Shown here in pieces: positions 19,192 to 29,016 of a stretch of 64,000 nt of DNA (positions within the stretch are counted from its first letter, which is position 1; each line of letters starts with the position of its first letter). A program made the translations under genes and the position numbers. The stretch is from Schlesneria sp. DSM 10557 (GTDB lineage: Bacteria; Planctomycetota; Planctomycetia; Planctomycetales; Planctomycetaceae), in assembly GCF_041860085.1 (NCBI RefSeq), contig NZ_CP124747.1, positions 3,906,001-3,970,000 of the forward strand, in the 5' to 3' direction. Under the pieces are notes generated by a model. That model saw only the letters and a program-made list of their open reading frames with translations. It was not told the DNA's origin and made no database searches.

Positions 19192-21351
19192 TCAGTCCTT
19201 TTCTTCCAGGCGAATCAATCGCGTTCCCGTTTCGGACTCTTCGACAAGATAAAGCTCGATATACATTTCATTCGGATCCTCAGTATCCGACGCCGTAGTT
19301 CCGGGACTGAAAAGCTGAAACTCATGCTGATCAAATTCCCGCCAGGATGTCCGGCCGGAATCGACGATCACGCCATTAATGGCCAGAACCACGTCGGTCG
19401 GCACCGCGGGCAAGTCGCCTGACCTGACCAGGCCACTCACTAACCGGGACACCAGAAGTTGCGAATCGGCCGTCTGCAGCGTCGGATTGGGATCACTCAG
19501 ATCACGTAGCGTGACAGCAATCGTCTCGTCATCAACCCGGAACTGCTCAACCCTCAAACCGTGCCACTCGGGATGAGTGGTCGCCGACAGCGGCAGGTGG
19601 TCAAGTCCCGACGGGTCCGTGTCGGACCTGGCCTTTGTTGGCCATTTCCTCACCAGCAGGTCTGGCTCACACACGGTCATGTCCGACTTGTAAAAGAAAG
19701 ATTTTCGCGGTTGCCGACGCGATTCTGAGAGCGGTATCCCCTCCACTGACTCAGGAATGGTGATGCCCACCGTCTGCAGAATCGTCGGCATGAGATCGAC
19801 AGACTCGACATTCTGGTCGTTGATCGCCCCCTGCAACTGGCCCGGCAATTTGACGAACAGCGGTACGGACAGGATGTCGGGCAATGTTTCCGCATCCGGA
19901 AGTCGTCGCGAGTGCCCCGGACGAAACGAAACGCCGTGATCGGCGGTCACAATCAAGAGACAGGATTCCAGCAAATGGTTCTCTTCCAGTCGGTCGAGTA
20001 CCTGACCAATGAAGCGATCGACATAGCCCACCTGCAAACGGTAGCGGTATTCGTTCCGCGCCACGGTGATCGGATCATCGTCCCAGAACTCACCCAGTTC
20101 CCCACGGGCGCCGAACGGTTGGTCGAACGATTGAAGCTCGGACTCGTACTGGTCCCCAGAGGGAAGAAACGTCCACGGAAAATGGGGCAAAACGACGTGC
20201 AGAAAGCGGAAGCCAGGTAACGCCGAAGGGGTCAGACATCGCAGGAAGTGCTCCAGTTGCCGTCCACGGTATTCGCCTCCGCCGTAATGGAACTGCCCCG
20301 TCGTGGCATCCCTGGACATCCCCTCCTGGCCAACGGGAATGGCAGGCAGACCAAACCAGGGACGGGGAATCAGCGGAAACACGACGGGAGTATCCGTCGT
20401 AAAGATCAACCGGGGGTAGACCGCCCCGAGAGTCACCAGCAGATGGGTGCACTTCTCATTGGGCGTCAGAGAGACAGGGCGATCCCGACGAATCGAGGGG
20501 GGACTCAAGCGTGAAATGGGCTCGAAGACCGTCATCTCAAACGACTTTGAACCCGCGATCAATTCAAACAGATTGCCGGGGTATTCGTCGGCAAGGGGAG
20601 ACCGATCGACCACCGGATACTGACCTGAAAGGATTGCGGGGACAGCAATGTCGGTGCGAGGACTGACGGTCGAAGCGTTACGATACCAGGTCGAGATGTC
20701 CGCCAGTCGTGCAAACTGCGGAAAACAGTGCCGATCCACTTGCATGTCACCGTTCAGCAGCGTTCTGCCACTAAACTCGTCAAACACAATTAAGACGACA
20801 GGCAATGGAGATTCCGCGGTCACCCCCTTCGACGCAGTGGTTCTCGTGACCGAATAGGGTTCGAAGTTCCAGGCAAAAGAGAGTGGAAAAACCACGATCC
20901 CCACAGACATCCACGAGATCCAGGATCGTAGCAACGGTCGCTTTTCATATTGTGCGATGAAATACCACGCCGCAGTCATGGCGAGGGGCGGCATGAACAA
21001 CCCCACGGGAAGCATCAGAAAGTGCTGGGCGTAAACCAGATAAGGCCTCAGCAGTGACAGTACGACGACTGTCAGCAAGAGGATCGGAATCAGGTTCTGC
21101 CCGTAACATCCTATCTGTATCGATAGGCCCCGAACGACGACATCGAGCAGCACAAAGCCCAACGGCAGCACGATGACGAGCAACAGCAGCAGGACTGCGA
21201 CTTCACGCCATTCGACCTGTTGATCGTGCAAATAGATGGTTTGCTTTGCCAGTGCCGTCAACAGTGGTTGTGTAATCCCGAACGCGCAGAGCGTGCAGAG
21301 ATCGACAGCACGTTTCATCGTCACGACGGACTTGATTTCGATTCGAGCCAT
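19192..21351 (-). CDS. Membrane-anchored sulfatase/phosphotransferase-fold protein
   Basis: 719 residues. About five membrane helices in the first 170 residues, then a sulfatase/alkaline-phosphatase-fold domain: VVLIVFDEFSGRTLLNG (metal site), NASTVSPRTDIAVPAILSG (candidate nucleophile Thr/Ser region), LPHFPWTFLPSG, and LIVTADHGVSFRPG with the metal Asp-His pair. There is no Cys/Ser-x-Pro-x-Arg sulfatase formylglycine motif. That, with the membrane part, points to an LtaS/EptA-like phosphotransferase rather than a true sulfatase. The C-terminal 150 residues form a beta-rich extension. It is the last of three same-strand genes, 160 bp after the methyltransferase, and probably acts on a surface glycan or lipid. 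Confidence 0.85.
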   Translation of the reverse strand: MARIEIKSVVTMKRAVDLCTLCAFGITQPLLTALAKQTIYLHDQQVEWREVAVLLLLLVIVLPLGFVLLDVVVRGLSIQIGCYGQNLIPILLLTVVVLSLLRPYLVYAQHFLMLPVGLFMPPLAMTAAWYFIAQYEKRPLLRSWISWMSVGIVVFPLSFAWNFEPYSVTRTTASKGVTAESPLPVVLIVFDEFSGRTLLNGDMQVDRHCFPQFARLADISTWYRNASTVSPRTDIAVPAILSGQYPVVDRSPLADEYPGNLFELIAGSKSFEMTVFEPISRLSPPSIRRDRPVSLTPNEKCTHLLVTLGAVYPRLIFTTDTPVVFPLIPRPWFGLPAIPVGQEGMSRDATTGQFHYGGGEYRGRQLEHFLRCLTPSALPGFRFLHVVLPHFPWTFLPSGDQYESELQSFDQPFGARGELGEFWDDDPITVARNEYRYRLQVGYVDRFIGQVLDRLEENHLLESCLLIVTADHGVSFRPGHSRRLPDAETLPDILSVPLFVKLPGQLQGAINDQNVESVDLMPTILQTVGITIPESVEGIPLSESRRQPRKSFFYKSDMTVCEPDLLVRKWPTKARSDTDPSGLDHLPLSATTHPEWHGLRVEQFRVDDETIAVTLRDLSDPNPTLQTADSQLLVSRLVSGLVRSGDLPAVPTDVVLAINGVIVDSGRTSWREFDQHEFQLFSPGTTASDTEDPNEMYIELYLVEESETGTRLIRLEEKD

Positions 21352-21510
21352 GAATGCAGACCTCGACCTTGGATGTCACAGCCGCAGCGTCGTCCTCGGG
21401 TAGCGCCGCGGATTGATCGGGGAATCCTTGTCACGAACCACTTCCGGCCAGCAGATTTCTTCCACGACGACCCTGCTCTGGTGAAACGATCCCCTTTGTC
21501 ACATCCTGTG

Positions 21511-22923
21511 TCACCCACTTGAAACATCGAGGCCTTTCAAGGGAATGGCGTGGTAGAGCGTCCTCTCACCGGATGGCAGCTTTACACGCTGCTCTAACTG
21601 GAAGTGTCGACAGAGCTCAGCCTCCAGGCACTCAACAGAATAGTCGGTGTACTGATCTCGCTTGTTACGCAGGAGCGCACGGACCATGGCGTCCTGTTTG
21701 GAAGGAAACTCCAGTACGAGTTCGGCCTGGAAGCTGGCCAGCCAGTCGACCACATCCGGTAGCGGAACATTGGCGGCAATCACCAGATGATGGATGAGTC
21801 CCAGGCACAACAAAAGATCCGGACGGCCTCGATCTTCCAGGCGTGTTCTCTCACGCCCCCGCCAGCCTTGTGAAGGTGACGGATTCGCCAGATCGACCCG
21901 CAGTGGCAGGACCGTCGTCTGGCGCGCATCGAGAGACCTGAAAAGATTCTCAACACAGGCGTGATCCTGGTCCATGGCCACGACCGTCGAAGCGAACTCG
22001 GCGGCGATTTTTGAGTAACGCCCGTCGTTGCAGCCGAGGTCCCAGACCAGCGTCCGCTGCTTCTGCTGACAGATGGCGTGGACAAACTCCGATTTTGAAC
22101 GCAAGTCGTCTGCTACGTGCGGCAAGGAAGAATCGTATTGGGTCCACTGCGTCCGCTGGGGCACCCAGCGGAGACCGCTCACCAGTTTCTGCAGCTTCTG
22201 CAGCAGCTTCGTGATGAGTTTCGAATCAAATCCGCTCGACTGCAGATCACGCACCGTGCTCGTCGAGGTCGCCTGCGCGTTTCTTTCTAATAAGGCATGG
22301 AGCCACCCGTGCGAGAAAACTCCCGGTCGGAACAGATCCCAACCACGCATCCACTGTAAAAACTGGGCAGCAGAGATCCCTTCCAGTTGAGAACGCAACA
22401 ACGGCTGAAAATCGACGCCACGATAAGACTGCAGCAGCAGCGGAAACAGCATCAATTCACAGAATTGCCGATAGGCCAGCCAGGGTTCACCGGGATGCAG
22501 CCTTGTGAATGAACCGATGTCAATCAACATGGCCTGTGAACCGTGGAACTGAATGTTATACGGAGATGCATCCTTGAGAGTCAGTCCACTATTTACGGCC
22601 TCGAACATCAGCTCCAGATGCAGCAATGCCGCCTGTTGCAGCATCACGAATGGCCACTCATAAGCATAGCTGATAAAGGGGACTCGCTGATGCTGGAGTA
22701 TTGCCGCGGCAAGTTCCGGACGAGAAAACGACAACGCTTCTGTCGGAAGAATTTCGCGGGTGGGAACAATCTGTCCCTGTTGCATCCGCCGCTGGAAGAA
22801 CGGAACCTCCGAAACAAGTTTCCAGTCTTTATATGCGTCTGCTGTCAGTGCCCGAAAGACATCATCACCCGAATAGAAGACGCGTGCAGAACGATCCCTG
22901 AAAGAACTCGTCTCGTAATTCAC
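21511..22923 (-). CDS. Kinase-like domain fused to class I SAM methyltransferase
   Basis: 470 residues from a GTG whose first bases overlap the stop of the upstream small gene (GTGA), so translation is coupled. Residues 1-230 have SFRDRSARVF, PFISYAYEWPF, LKDASPYNIQF (117-127), LIDIGSF (133-139) and PWLAYRQFCELMLFPLLL. The KDAxxYN and DIG pair resembles the catalytic loop and DFG of aminoglycoside-kinase-fold proteins. Residues about 285-470 are a Rossmann methyltransferase: VWDLGCNDGRYS (SAM loop), VAMDQDHACVENL and a helix-rich tail. Similar proteins are often labelled NoeA-related methyltransferases; their function is unknown to me. Kinase activity is my inference. Confidence 0.85.
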   Translation of the reverse strand: MNYETSSFRDRSARVFYSGDDVFRALTADAYKDWKLVSEVPFFQRRMQQGQIVPTREILPTEALSFSRPELAAAILQHQRVPFISYAYEWPFVMLQQAALLHLELMFEAVNSGLTLKDASPYNIQFHGSQAMLIDIGSFTRLHPGEPWLAYRQFCELMLFPLLLQSYRGVDFQPLLRSQLEGISAAQFLQWMRGWDLFRPGVFSHGWLHALLERNAQATSTSTVRDLQSSGFDSKLITKLLQKLQKLVSGLRWVPQRTQWTQYDSSLPHVADDLRSKSEFVHAICQQKQRTLVWDLGCNDGRYSKIAAEFASTVVAMDQDHACVENLFRSLDARQTTVLPLRVDLANPSPSQGWRGRERTRLEDRGRPDLLLCLGLIHHLVIAANVPLPDVVDWLASFQAELVLEFPSKQDAMVRALLRNKRDQYTDYSVECLEAELCRHFQLEQRVKLPSGERTLYHAIPLKGLDVSSG

Positions 22924-23111
22924 TGTGCTTCGACCTGGGCCGAACTCGACAACTCCTGTGAATCGGTGAACAGCAGTTGCTCTTCGTGTCTTCCGCGAAC
23001 CTGCATCCACAGGTATCGCCCCACGACAGCGATCCCGCCAAACCCACCGACGAGGGCCTGCAATAACAGACTTCCCGCACTGGGATCGAAATAGGCAATT
23101 AGATAACTCAT
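22920..23111 (-). CDS. Small YFDPxxGSLLLQ membrane protein
   Basis: 63 residues. The N-terminus reads YLIAYFDPSAGSLLLQALVGG, split here as an aromatic-Asp-Pro-x-x-Gly-Ser motif running into one membrane helix, then a basic-to-acidic cytoplasmic tail. Small proteins of the type Y(L/F)DPGTGS-(M/L)-(L/I)-(L/I)-Q recur beside surface-polysaccharide and sulfatase genes in several phyla, from memory. The stop overlaps the GTG of the methyltransferase gene, which supports both being real. Probable role: membrane scaffold or partner for the other two products. Confidence 0.8.
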   Translation of the reverse strand: MSYLIAYFDPSAGSLLLQALVGGFGGIAVVGRYLWMQVRGRHEEQLLFTDSQELSSSAQVEAQ

Positions 23112-23671
23112 CGACGATCTACTCGAGAAAAAGGATTAGTAACCAGCCTTCACTAGTTGATCACATACAGAACACACACATCCGCATGTACACGAACATT
23201 CACTTCCTACGACCCTTCTCATCCTCCGGCAGGCCCCTCACTCGGAGTGAGCACGCAGGTCCGAGCATGGTAGTTCAGGAACATTAAGAGAACCTTGAAG
23301 TGTCTCGTATTTCACCCCGATTTCAGCAAGCCGCCTGCACGGCCGCGTAGAGGTTCGCAACTCTCATACCTCCGCATCACATTCAACTCCCGTCGATGAA
23401 AATGAGGCCCAATTTCACTCACATTGGTCAGATGCTCGTGGATGCCACATCAGAAACGCTCAGTCGATCAACAGCAACATTCCCCTCGCCTATTGCGGTC
23501 GCCAGTGCGTGAAGTGGTTTCCACGAGCGCTCATCTCGTGCGGGGAAAGTGCGTTGGCGAGTCCGCGCTCGACACGAGGCGATGTCTCTTGCGAATCCGC
23601 TTGAGGGCCAGGGACGCCGCTGAGTCAGTCCCTTTCGGGGGGCCAGTGCGCGAATTCTGTCCTTCCCTGGC
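23112..23671. other. Intergenic region between divergent genes
   Basis: About 560 bases with no credible gene. It must contain the promoter of the leftward three-gene cassette, but I found no clear -35/-10 pair on that strand. The right end leads into the promoter-like site of the HEAVH peptidase gene. Confidence 0.5.
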
Positions 23672-23697
23672 TATAATTTGGAAAACATTTTTTCCAA
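23672..23697 (+). promoter_or_regulatory. -10 box with overlapping 8-bp inverted repeat
   Basis: TATAAT at 23672-23677 is directly followed by TTGGAAAA (23678-23685) and its exact inverse TTTTCCAA (23690-23697), 4 bases apart. The repeat would cover the transcription start of the HEAVH peptidase gene, as an operator would. No good -35 box is visible. Confidence 0.45.
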
Positions 23698-23710
23698 TCG
23701 AGATTTCGTG

Positions 23711-24979
23711 ATGCGGCGCATGTGCTCTTTAATGGCCCTGGTCGGCCTGGCGGCGGCCATCGTTCCGGCTGATGGTCTGGCTCAATCCGCGAAAGGTTCG
23801 GCGAAGAAAATCAAACCGAAGACCAGCGTGGCTGCCACCGCGACCTATGCCGGGGTGAGTGAGTACACCTCGGACAACTTTCTGTTGCGAACTGACATGC
23901 CCGCCGAGGAAGCGGGTGAGTTGCTGGATCGACTCGAAAAAATGCTCCTGCTGGTGGCCCGATACTATGGTCGCCCGAACACCAGAACCATTGAGATGAA
24001 TGTCGTACGCGACCGGGATCGGTGGCCTGCGGGATCCATTCCCGCAACGGCTCTTCCGAGCATTGAAAGCAGTGGCGGGATCACGCTCAATGTCACCAGT
24101 TCTCTGCAAAACGAACTGGGAGAACGGCAGATCACGGCTGCGAAATCCGTGGTCTGGGCCGTTCCCCAGCGAGGGATTCCCCAGCACGAGGCCGTCCATG
24201 CATACTGTCATCAGACGTTCGGCACGACCGGTCCCACCTGGTACGCGGAAGGGATGGCAGAACTCGGTGCACATTGGCGAGAAAACGATGACAGCTTGCG
24301 AATTTCTGACGAGATGATGGCCTATCTCAAACAGAGTGAACCCAAAAGTCTGACAGAAATTACGGCCCCCGGACAGAAAACCGGAGACAGTTGGCAGAAC
24401 TACACCTGGCGCTGGGCTCTGTGCCATCTTCTCTCAACCAACCCCAACTATGCACCCCGGTTCAAACCACTCGGAATGGCCCTGATGAGTCAGCGACGGA
24501 CGAGTTTCGAGGATGTCTATGGTTCAATGTCGAGAGAAATCGAGTTCGAATATCTGTTGTTCCTGAAGCACATGGACCAGGGTTACCGGAATGATCTTTG
24601 TGCCTGGGATTGGAAGACAAAATTTCAGCGAAGCCGGGGCCCTGCGGGGGTTCAGGTCAAAGTGGCGGCGAATCGCGGCTGGCAGGCATCGCGCCTTCAG
24701 GTCAAAAAGGGAGACACCGTTTCCTATGTGGCGACCGGCCAGTGGCAGCTTGGTAAAAGTGAGTCCGCAGTCAGTGCCGATGGAGGACCTGACGGGCTGG
24801 GACGACTGACAGCGGTGATTTTTGCCGATTATGAACTTTCGGAAGAGGTGGAACTGGGGGCCGAAGGAGGGTTTGAAGCAAAAATCGACGGAAATTTATT
24901 CGTTCGATGTCGTGATGCCTGGTGTGAAATTGCCGATAATTCTGGTGTTGTCTCCGCGAAATTCAAAATCGCACCTTGA
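23711..24979 (+). CDS. Secreted HEAVH-type zinc peptidase-like protein
   Basis: About 422 residues. Signal peptide CSLMALVGLAAAIVPADGLAQ. Residues about 40-200 resemble the N-terminal part of DUF1570-like proteins. The zinc site is HEAVHAYCHQTF (HExxH) with the third ligand probably in WYAEGMAELGAHW 22 residues later, a gluzincin arrangement. The last 130 residues are a beta-rich domain (VKKGDTVSYVATGQWQLG, ADYELSEEVELG, LFVRCRDAW) that resembles a PA-IL/lectin-like sandwich. The start is taken as ATG 23711 at the signal peptide; an upstream in-frame TTG lies inside the operator-like repeat. Peptidase activity is inferred from the motif. Confidence 0.82.
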   Translation: MRRMCSLMALVGLAAAIVPADGLAQSAKGSAKKIKPKTSVAATATYAGVSEYTSDNFLLRTDMPAEEAGELLDRLEKMLLLVARYYGRPNTRTIEMNVVRDRDRWPAGSIPATALPSIESSGGITLNVTSSLQNELGERQITAAKSVVWAVPQRGIPQHEAVHAYCHQTFGTTGPTWYAEGMAELGAHWRENDDSLRISDEMMAYLKQSEPKSLTEITAPGQKTGDSWQNYTWRWALCHLLSTNPNYAPRFKPLGMALMSQRRTSFEDVYGSMSREIEFEYLLFLKHMDQGYRNDLCAWDWKTKFQRSRGPAGVQVKVAANRGWQASRLQVKKGDTVSYVATGQWQLGKSESAVSADGGPDGLGRLTAVIFADYELSEEVELGAEGGFEAKIDGNLFVRCRDAWCEIADNSGVVSAKFKIAP

Positions 24980-25189
24980 AGTTCAGAGCAATCGAAGGGG
25001 AGAAAGGCCACGGACCACCGTGCGTCACCTCCTGCAGGTTGCCTGAAAGGAGCGTCATCCCGATCCCGGAGGACGTTTCCGGCTTGAGGCGCGTGCCATT
25101 GAATGGCGCATCGCATTGATCCCCTGACCGCATTCGTCCCCGGCCCGTGAACCGTTACGAGGGTGCCGAAAGTAACAAGGAACTCACTT

Positions 25190-25636
25190 TTGGCACGATC
25201 GTGGCTAGCTCGACTGAACCCTTTCGCCTGGATCCAACGCTGGTTCACGACCGCCGTGATCTTGTGGCTGGCAGGGACGTCGATTCTGCTGGTATTGGCC
25301 CTGGCTCGCGAAGGAGCAAAGGTCACCCCGTTCGTGGCCATCTACCTGTTGCTGACAGTGGCCTGCAGCGTGGCTGCGTTCGTGCTGTATGGAATTGATA
25401 AGCGAAGGTCGATCAAAAACCTGCCGCGCGTTTCGGAAAACACTCTCCACCTGCTCAGCATTCTCGGTGGTTGGCCCGGCGCCCATCTGGCTCAACAAAT
25501 ATTCCGTCATAAGACGCTGAAAGTCAGTTTCCGCGTGATCTTCTGGCTGACCGTTCTCGTTCATCTCACCGTCATTGGCCTGGGAATCTGGGCCGGATGG
25601 CCCTTTACGGCGGTCCGCAATCTGATCGGGATCTGA
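25190..25636 (+). CDS. DUF1294 membrane protein
   Basis: About 148 residues. Two N-terminal membrane helices, then the DUF1294 signature: VLYGIDKRRSIKNLPRVSE, LHLLSILGGWPGAHLAQ and FRHKTLKVSF, followed by a last helix. The family is common and functionally uncharacterised; some members carry an N-terminal cold-shock domain, absent here. The TTG at 25190 is chosen because AAGGAA lies 7 bases upstream. An earlier GTG (25163) has only a GAGG touching the codon. Confidence 0.85.
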   Translation: MARSWLARLNPFAWIQRWFTTAVILWLAGTSILLVLALAREGAKVTPFVAIYLLLTVACSVAAFVLYGIDKRRSIKNLPRVSENTLHLLSILGGWPGAHLAQQIFRHKTLKVSFRVIFWLTVLVHLTVIGLGIWAGWPFTAVRNLIGI

Positions 25637-25927
25637 GTTCCGCAAGGCGGTGTGTTCACGGCATCCTTCCAGAGAGTCAAGGAAGACGCCTGTGGACGGC
25701 TCTGATACACTTGAGAAGTGGCGGAACGTCCTCTGCAGGTGTCGCTACGCCGCTGTTCGTATGGTGCTATTCCGAAAGATTGGCCACAATCCAAGGGAGG
25801 TCCCGCCGACGGATAAATCTCTCATGCCCTGTTTGGACCGGAGACAAGGGTAACAGGGGCGTTGGCTCCCCGGCGGCCCAACGGGCGTCGCCGCCTCGGG
25901 TGCTTCACTCAACGGAAGTCATTGACC

Positions 25928-27400
25928 ATGGCCGAACCTGAACATGATGAGGTTTCACACGCTCGTGACGCGAACGAGAATGCGCCATCATCGAATTCGT
26001 CGAGCGTTCTTCCCCGCCAACTGGGTGAATTCAAACTGCTCAGAAAGCTTGGCAAAGGGGGAATGGCAGAGGTCTATCTGGCAGAACAGACATCCCTTCG
26101 TCGGCAGGTGGCCGTCAAGATATTGCTCCCCGAGTTTGTCACGGACGAGCGATACGTTCAGCGATTTCGGCACGAAGCGGCGGCAGCAGGTACGCTCAAC
26201 CACCCCAACATCGTCCAGGTTTACATGGTGGGCGAGGATCAAGGGGTCAACTTCATCGCGCAGGAGTACGTTCAGGGTCGCACACTGAAAGACTATATCA
26301 ATCGCAAGGGGGCCATGGAGACGAAGGTCGCTCTGCACATTCTGCGACAAGTCGCATCCGCCCTGCTCGTGGCCAGCGAGAATGGAATCGTTCATCGCGA
26401 CATCAAGCCGGAAAATATCCTGCTGACGAGCAAGCTTGAGGCAAAGGTCGCAGACTTCGGCCTGGCACAACTCACTCTGCAAGGCGAACGACTTTCGCTC
26501 ACCCAACCGGGAATGACGCTGGGAACGCCGCTTTACATGAGTCCCGAACAGGTCAATGGCCAACCGTTGGATTCACGTAGCGACATCTATTCTTTTGGCA
26601 TCATGGCCTGGCACATGCTGGTCGGAAAGCCCCCCTTCCGTGGCGAAACAGCGATCTCGGTGGCAATGAAGCACTTGAATGACAAGGCTCCTTCGCTTTC
26701 AGCCACCCGTGCAGACTTGCCTTTTCAACTGAAGGAACTGATCGAAAAGCTGATCAGCAAAAAGAAAGAAGACCGGCCCCCCTCGTTCCGGCTGGTGGTG
26801 AATGAGCTGAAACAAATCATCCGCCAGCTCTCGGGGCGAGAAGAACCGACCGTCGCCCTGAAATCCCCCTCCAAACCCCCGTTGATCTTTGACAGACCGA
26901 TTCGAAAGCAGCTTGGCTGGCTGACATTCTTGTGCCTGATTGCCATGGCGATCTCCAGTGGCGTGGGATGGAGCATGCGCACCCCGGATCTCTTGATGGT
27001 CGAATCAGCAGGCGACGTCAGGAATCAGGCGATGCAGACTGCCGATGCGCAGCTCTACTGGGCCATGTCGAATCCACACGACGAGCGTGCCTGGGTGACA
27101 CTGAAGACCTTTCCGGGTGTCTCCGACGAGATGATCGCCCGCGCGAACGCCGCACTGGGACTGATCTATCTCAAATCCAACCGCATGGCACTGGCTCAGA
27201 CAACTTTTAATGACTTGGCGTCACAATCCGGCTATAAGGCGAATGGACTGGTGGGACAGGCGCTTTATGCCAAGTTAACGGGAGACACTCAGCTCGCCAG
27301 AACACTCGTCGCACAGATCGACGAGGATCACCCAAAACTGTTTCCCGAAATGAGCGGGGCATTGAACGACCTTCGTAAGCGACTCGACGCAGCGAAGTGA
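25928..27400 (+). CDS. Serine/threonine protein kinase with membrane helix and TPR-like C-terminus
   Basis: 490 residues. The PknB-type kinase domain (about 35-310) has the glycine loop LGKGGMAEVYLAEQ, VAIK-like lysine in VAVKILLP, catalytic loop HRDIKPENILL, DFG, and the GTPLYMSPEQ activation segment. A single membrane helix follows (LTFLCLIAMAISSGVGW, about 345-362), then about 125 residues of paired helices similar to TPR repeats that would lie outside the cytoplasm. This is the standard Hanks-type kinase plan of planctomycetes. It sits 68 bp upstream of sthA in the same direction, which may link it to redox control, although no direct evidence exists. Confidence 0.93.
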   Translation: MAEPEHDEVSHARDANENAPSSNSSSVLPRQLGEFKLLRKLGKGGMAEVYLAEQTSLRRQVAVKILLPEFVTDERYVQRFRHEAAAAGTLNHPNIVQVYMVGEDQGVNFIAQEYVQGRTLKDYINRKGAMETKVALHILRQVASALLVASENGIVHRDIKPENILLTSKLEAKVADFGLAQLTLQGERLSLTQPGMTLGTPLYMSPEQVNGQPLDSRSDIYSFGIMAWHMLVGKPPFRGETAISVAMKHLNDKAPSLSATRADLPFQLKELIEKLISKKKEDRPPSFRLVVNELKQIIRQLSGREEPTVALKSPSKPPLIFDRPIRKQLGWLTFLCLIAMAISSGVGWSMRTPDLLMVESAGDVRNQAMQTADAQLYWAMSNPHDERAWVTLKTFPGVSDEMIARANAALGLIYLKSNRMALAQTTFNDLASQSGYKANGLVGQALYAKLTGDTQLARTLVAQIDEDHPKLFPEMSGALNDLRKRLDAAK

Positions 27401-27468
27401 TGGCGTGAACCAGGTCGCCCATCGGCCTGATTCCGAGAATAGAGAGAATTGAAAAGAAGAGGATCTCA

Positions 27469-28887
27469 ATGACCGAGTCGATTCAGGAATATGATGTCGT
27501 TGTGATCGGAACCGGGCCGGGCGGCGAAGGGGCTGCCATGCAAGCGATCAAGAATGGACGAAGCGTGGTCGTCGTCGAGCGAGAAATCTCGGTCGGCGGC
27601 AACTGTACTCATCAAGGCACCATCCCCAGCAAGGCCCTGCGATTCGCCATCTTTCAGATGACCGAAGTCAACAACAACATCCTGTTCCGTGAACATGGTG
27701 TCACCGCCAACTTCATGCTGCCCGCATTAAGGCGTCGTGCCAAGACCGTGATCGAAGCTCAGGTCAAGATGCGGACCGCATTCTATGACCGCAACGACAT
27801 TCCCATCGTGCGCGGCCAGGCCCGGTTTCTCGACCCGCATACCATTGAAGCGGTGGAAGAGGATGGATCGCGGGCCACTGTTCGGGGCAAGTACATCGTC
27901 ATTGCGACCGGTGCCCGTCCTTACCGACCTGCAGACGTCGACTTCGATCACCCTCGTATTTTTGACAGCGACACGATCCTGAAGGCCGATCTTCACTTCA
28001 AGTCGATCACCATTTTTGGAGCGGGTGTCATCGGGTGTGAATACGCTTCGATGTTTCGGAACCTTGAAATCAAAGTCAATCTGATCAACAACCGTGATCG
28101 ACTGCTGGATTTCCTGGACGAAGAAATCGTCGATGCACTCAGTTATCACCTGCGAGAACGCGGGGTCATCGTCCGACACAGGGAAATTTGTGACCGGGTC
28201 GAGGCCTGCGACGATGGTGTGATCCTGCATTTGAAATCTGGAAAGCAGCTCAAGACAGACGTGCTGCTCTGGGCGGCGGGACGGACCGGCAATTCCGATC
28301 ACCTTGGCCTCGAAGAAGTCGGCATAATCCCTGATCAGCGAGGGAACATCCCGGTCAACGGAAATCTGCAAACCATCGTCCCGCATATTTACGCAGTGGG
28401 TGATGTCATCGGCCCCCCGGCCCTCGCCAGTGCCGCCTACAATCAGGGACGCTTTGCCGCCAGCCACCTGCTTTGTGAGTCCGGCAGCAAAGAGTCTTGT
28501 GGCCCCGCTCCGTCACTGGACATCCCCGCCGGGATCTACACCAGCCCGGAAATCAGTGCCATAGGGAAGACGGAGCGAGAGCTAACGGAGGCGTCGGTCC
28601 CCTATGAAGTCGGGCATGCTCATTTCAAGAGTATCGCCCGTGCACAAATCACGGGGCAGACCACCGGGATGCTCAAGATCCTGTTCCACCGCGAATCGCT
28701 GGAAGTTCTGGGGGTCCATTGCTTCGGCGCGAACGCCGCGGAAATCATTCACATCGGCCAGGCGATCATGTCTCAGCCCAAGCCGAACAATAGCCTGATG
28801 TACTTCATCAACACTACGTTCAACTACCCCACCATGGCAGAAGCCTACCGGGTCGCAGCTCTGAACGGATACAACAGGTTGTTCTGA
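27469..28887 (+). CDS. sthA: Soluble pyridine nucleotide transhydrogenase (Si-specific)
   Basis: 472 residues, close to the 466 of E. coli SthA. The FAD-binding motif is [16 protein letters not shown] and the second dinucleotide motif is [15 protein letters not shown]. The site that in lipoamide dehydrogenase is Cys-x4-Cys reads [16 protein letters not shown]. The second Cys is replaced by Thr, the hallmark that separates STH from disulfide reductases. The C-terminal dimer domain ends [20 protein letters not shown]. The enzyme moves reducing power between NADPH and NAD+. It has an AGAGGA site and probably shares transcription with the kinase gene. A strong convergent hairpin follows. Confidence 0.95.
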   Translation: MTESIQEYDVVVIGTGPGGEGAAMQAIKNGRSVVVVEREISVGGNCTHQGTIPSKALRFAIFQMTEVNNNILFREHGVTANFMLPALRRRAKTVIEAQVKMRTAFYDRNDIPIVRGQARFLDPHTIEAVEEDGSRATVRGKYIVIATGARPYRPADVDFDHPRIFDSDTILKADLHFKSITIFGAGVIGCEYASMFRNLEIKVNLINNRDRLLDFLDEEIVDALSYHLRERGVIVRHREICDRVEACDDGVILHLKSGKQLKTDVLLWAAGRTGNSDHLGLEEVGIIPDQRGNIPVNGNLQTIVPHIYAVGDVIGPPALASAAYNQGRFAASHLLCESGSKESCGPAPSLDIPAGIYTSPEISAIGKTERELTEASVPYEVGHAHFKSIARAQITGQTTGMLKILFHRESLEVLGVHCFGANAAEIIHIGQAIMSQPKPNNSLMYFINTTFNYPTMAEAYRVAALNGYNRLF

Positions 28888-28968
28888 ACGCGAAATCTCG
28901 AACCGCCTCTCGTCGCACCGGCCTCTGGCGAAGGATGAGAAGCCGAATTTCGCCGGGGTCTCCCAATC

Positions 28969-29000
28969 GATTTCCGCGTCTGGTCCGGGACGCGGAAATC
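28969..29000. terminator. Bidirectional terminator hairpin
   Basis: A perfect 12-bp stem, GATTTCCGCGTC (28969-28980) with GACGCGGAAATC (28989-29000), and an 8-base loop, between convergent sthA and the DUF6384-like gene. Confidence 0.75.
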
Positions 29001-29016
29001 ACAGGGCTCCCGCCGG

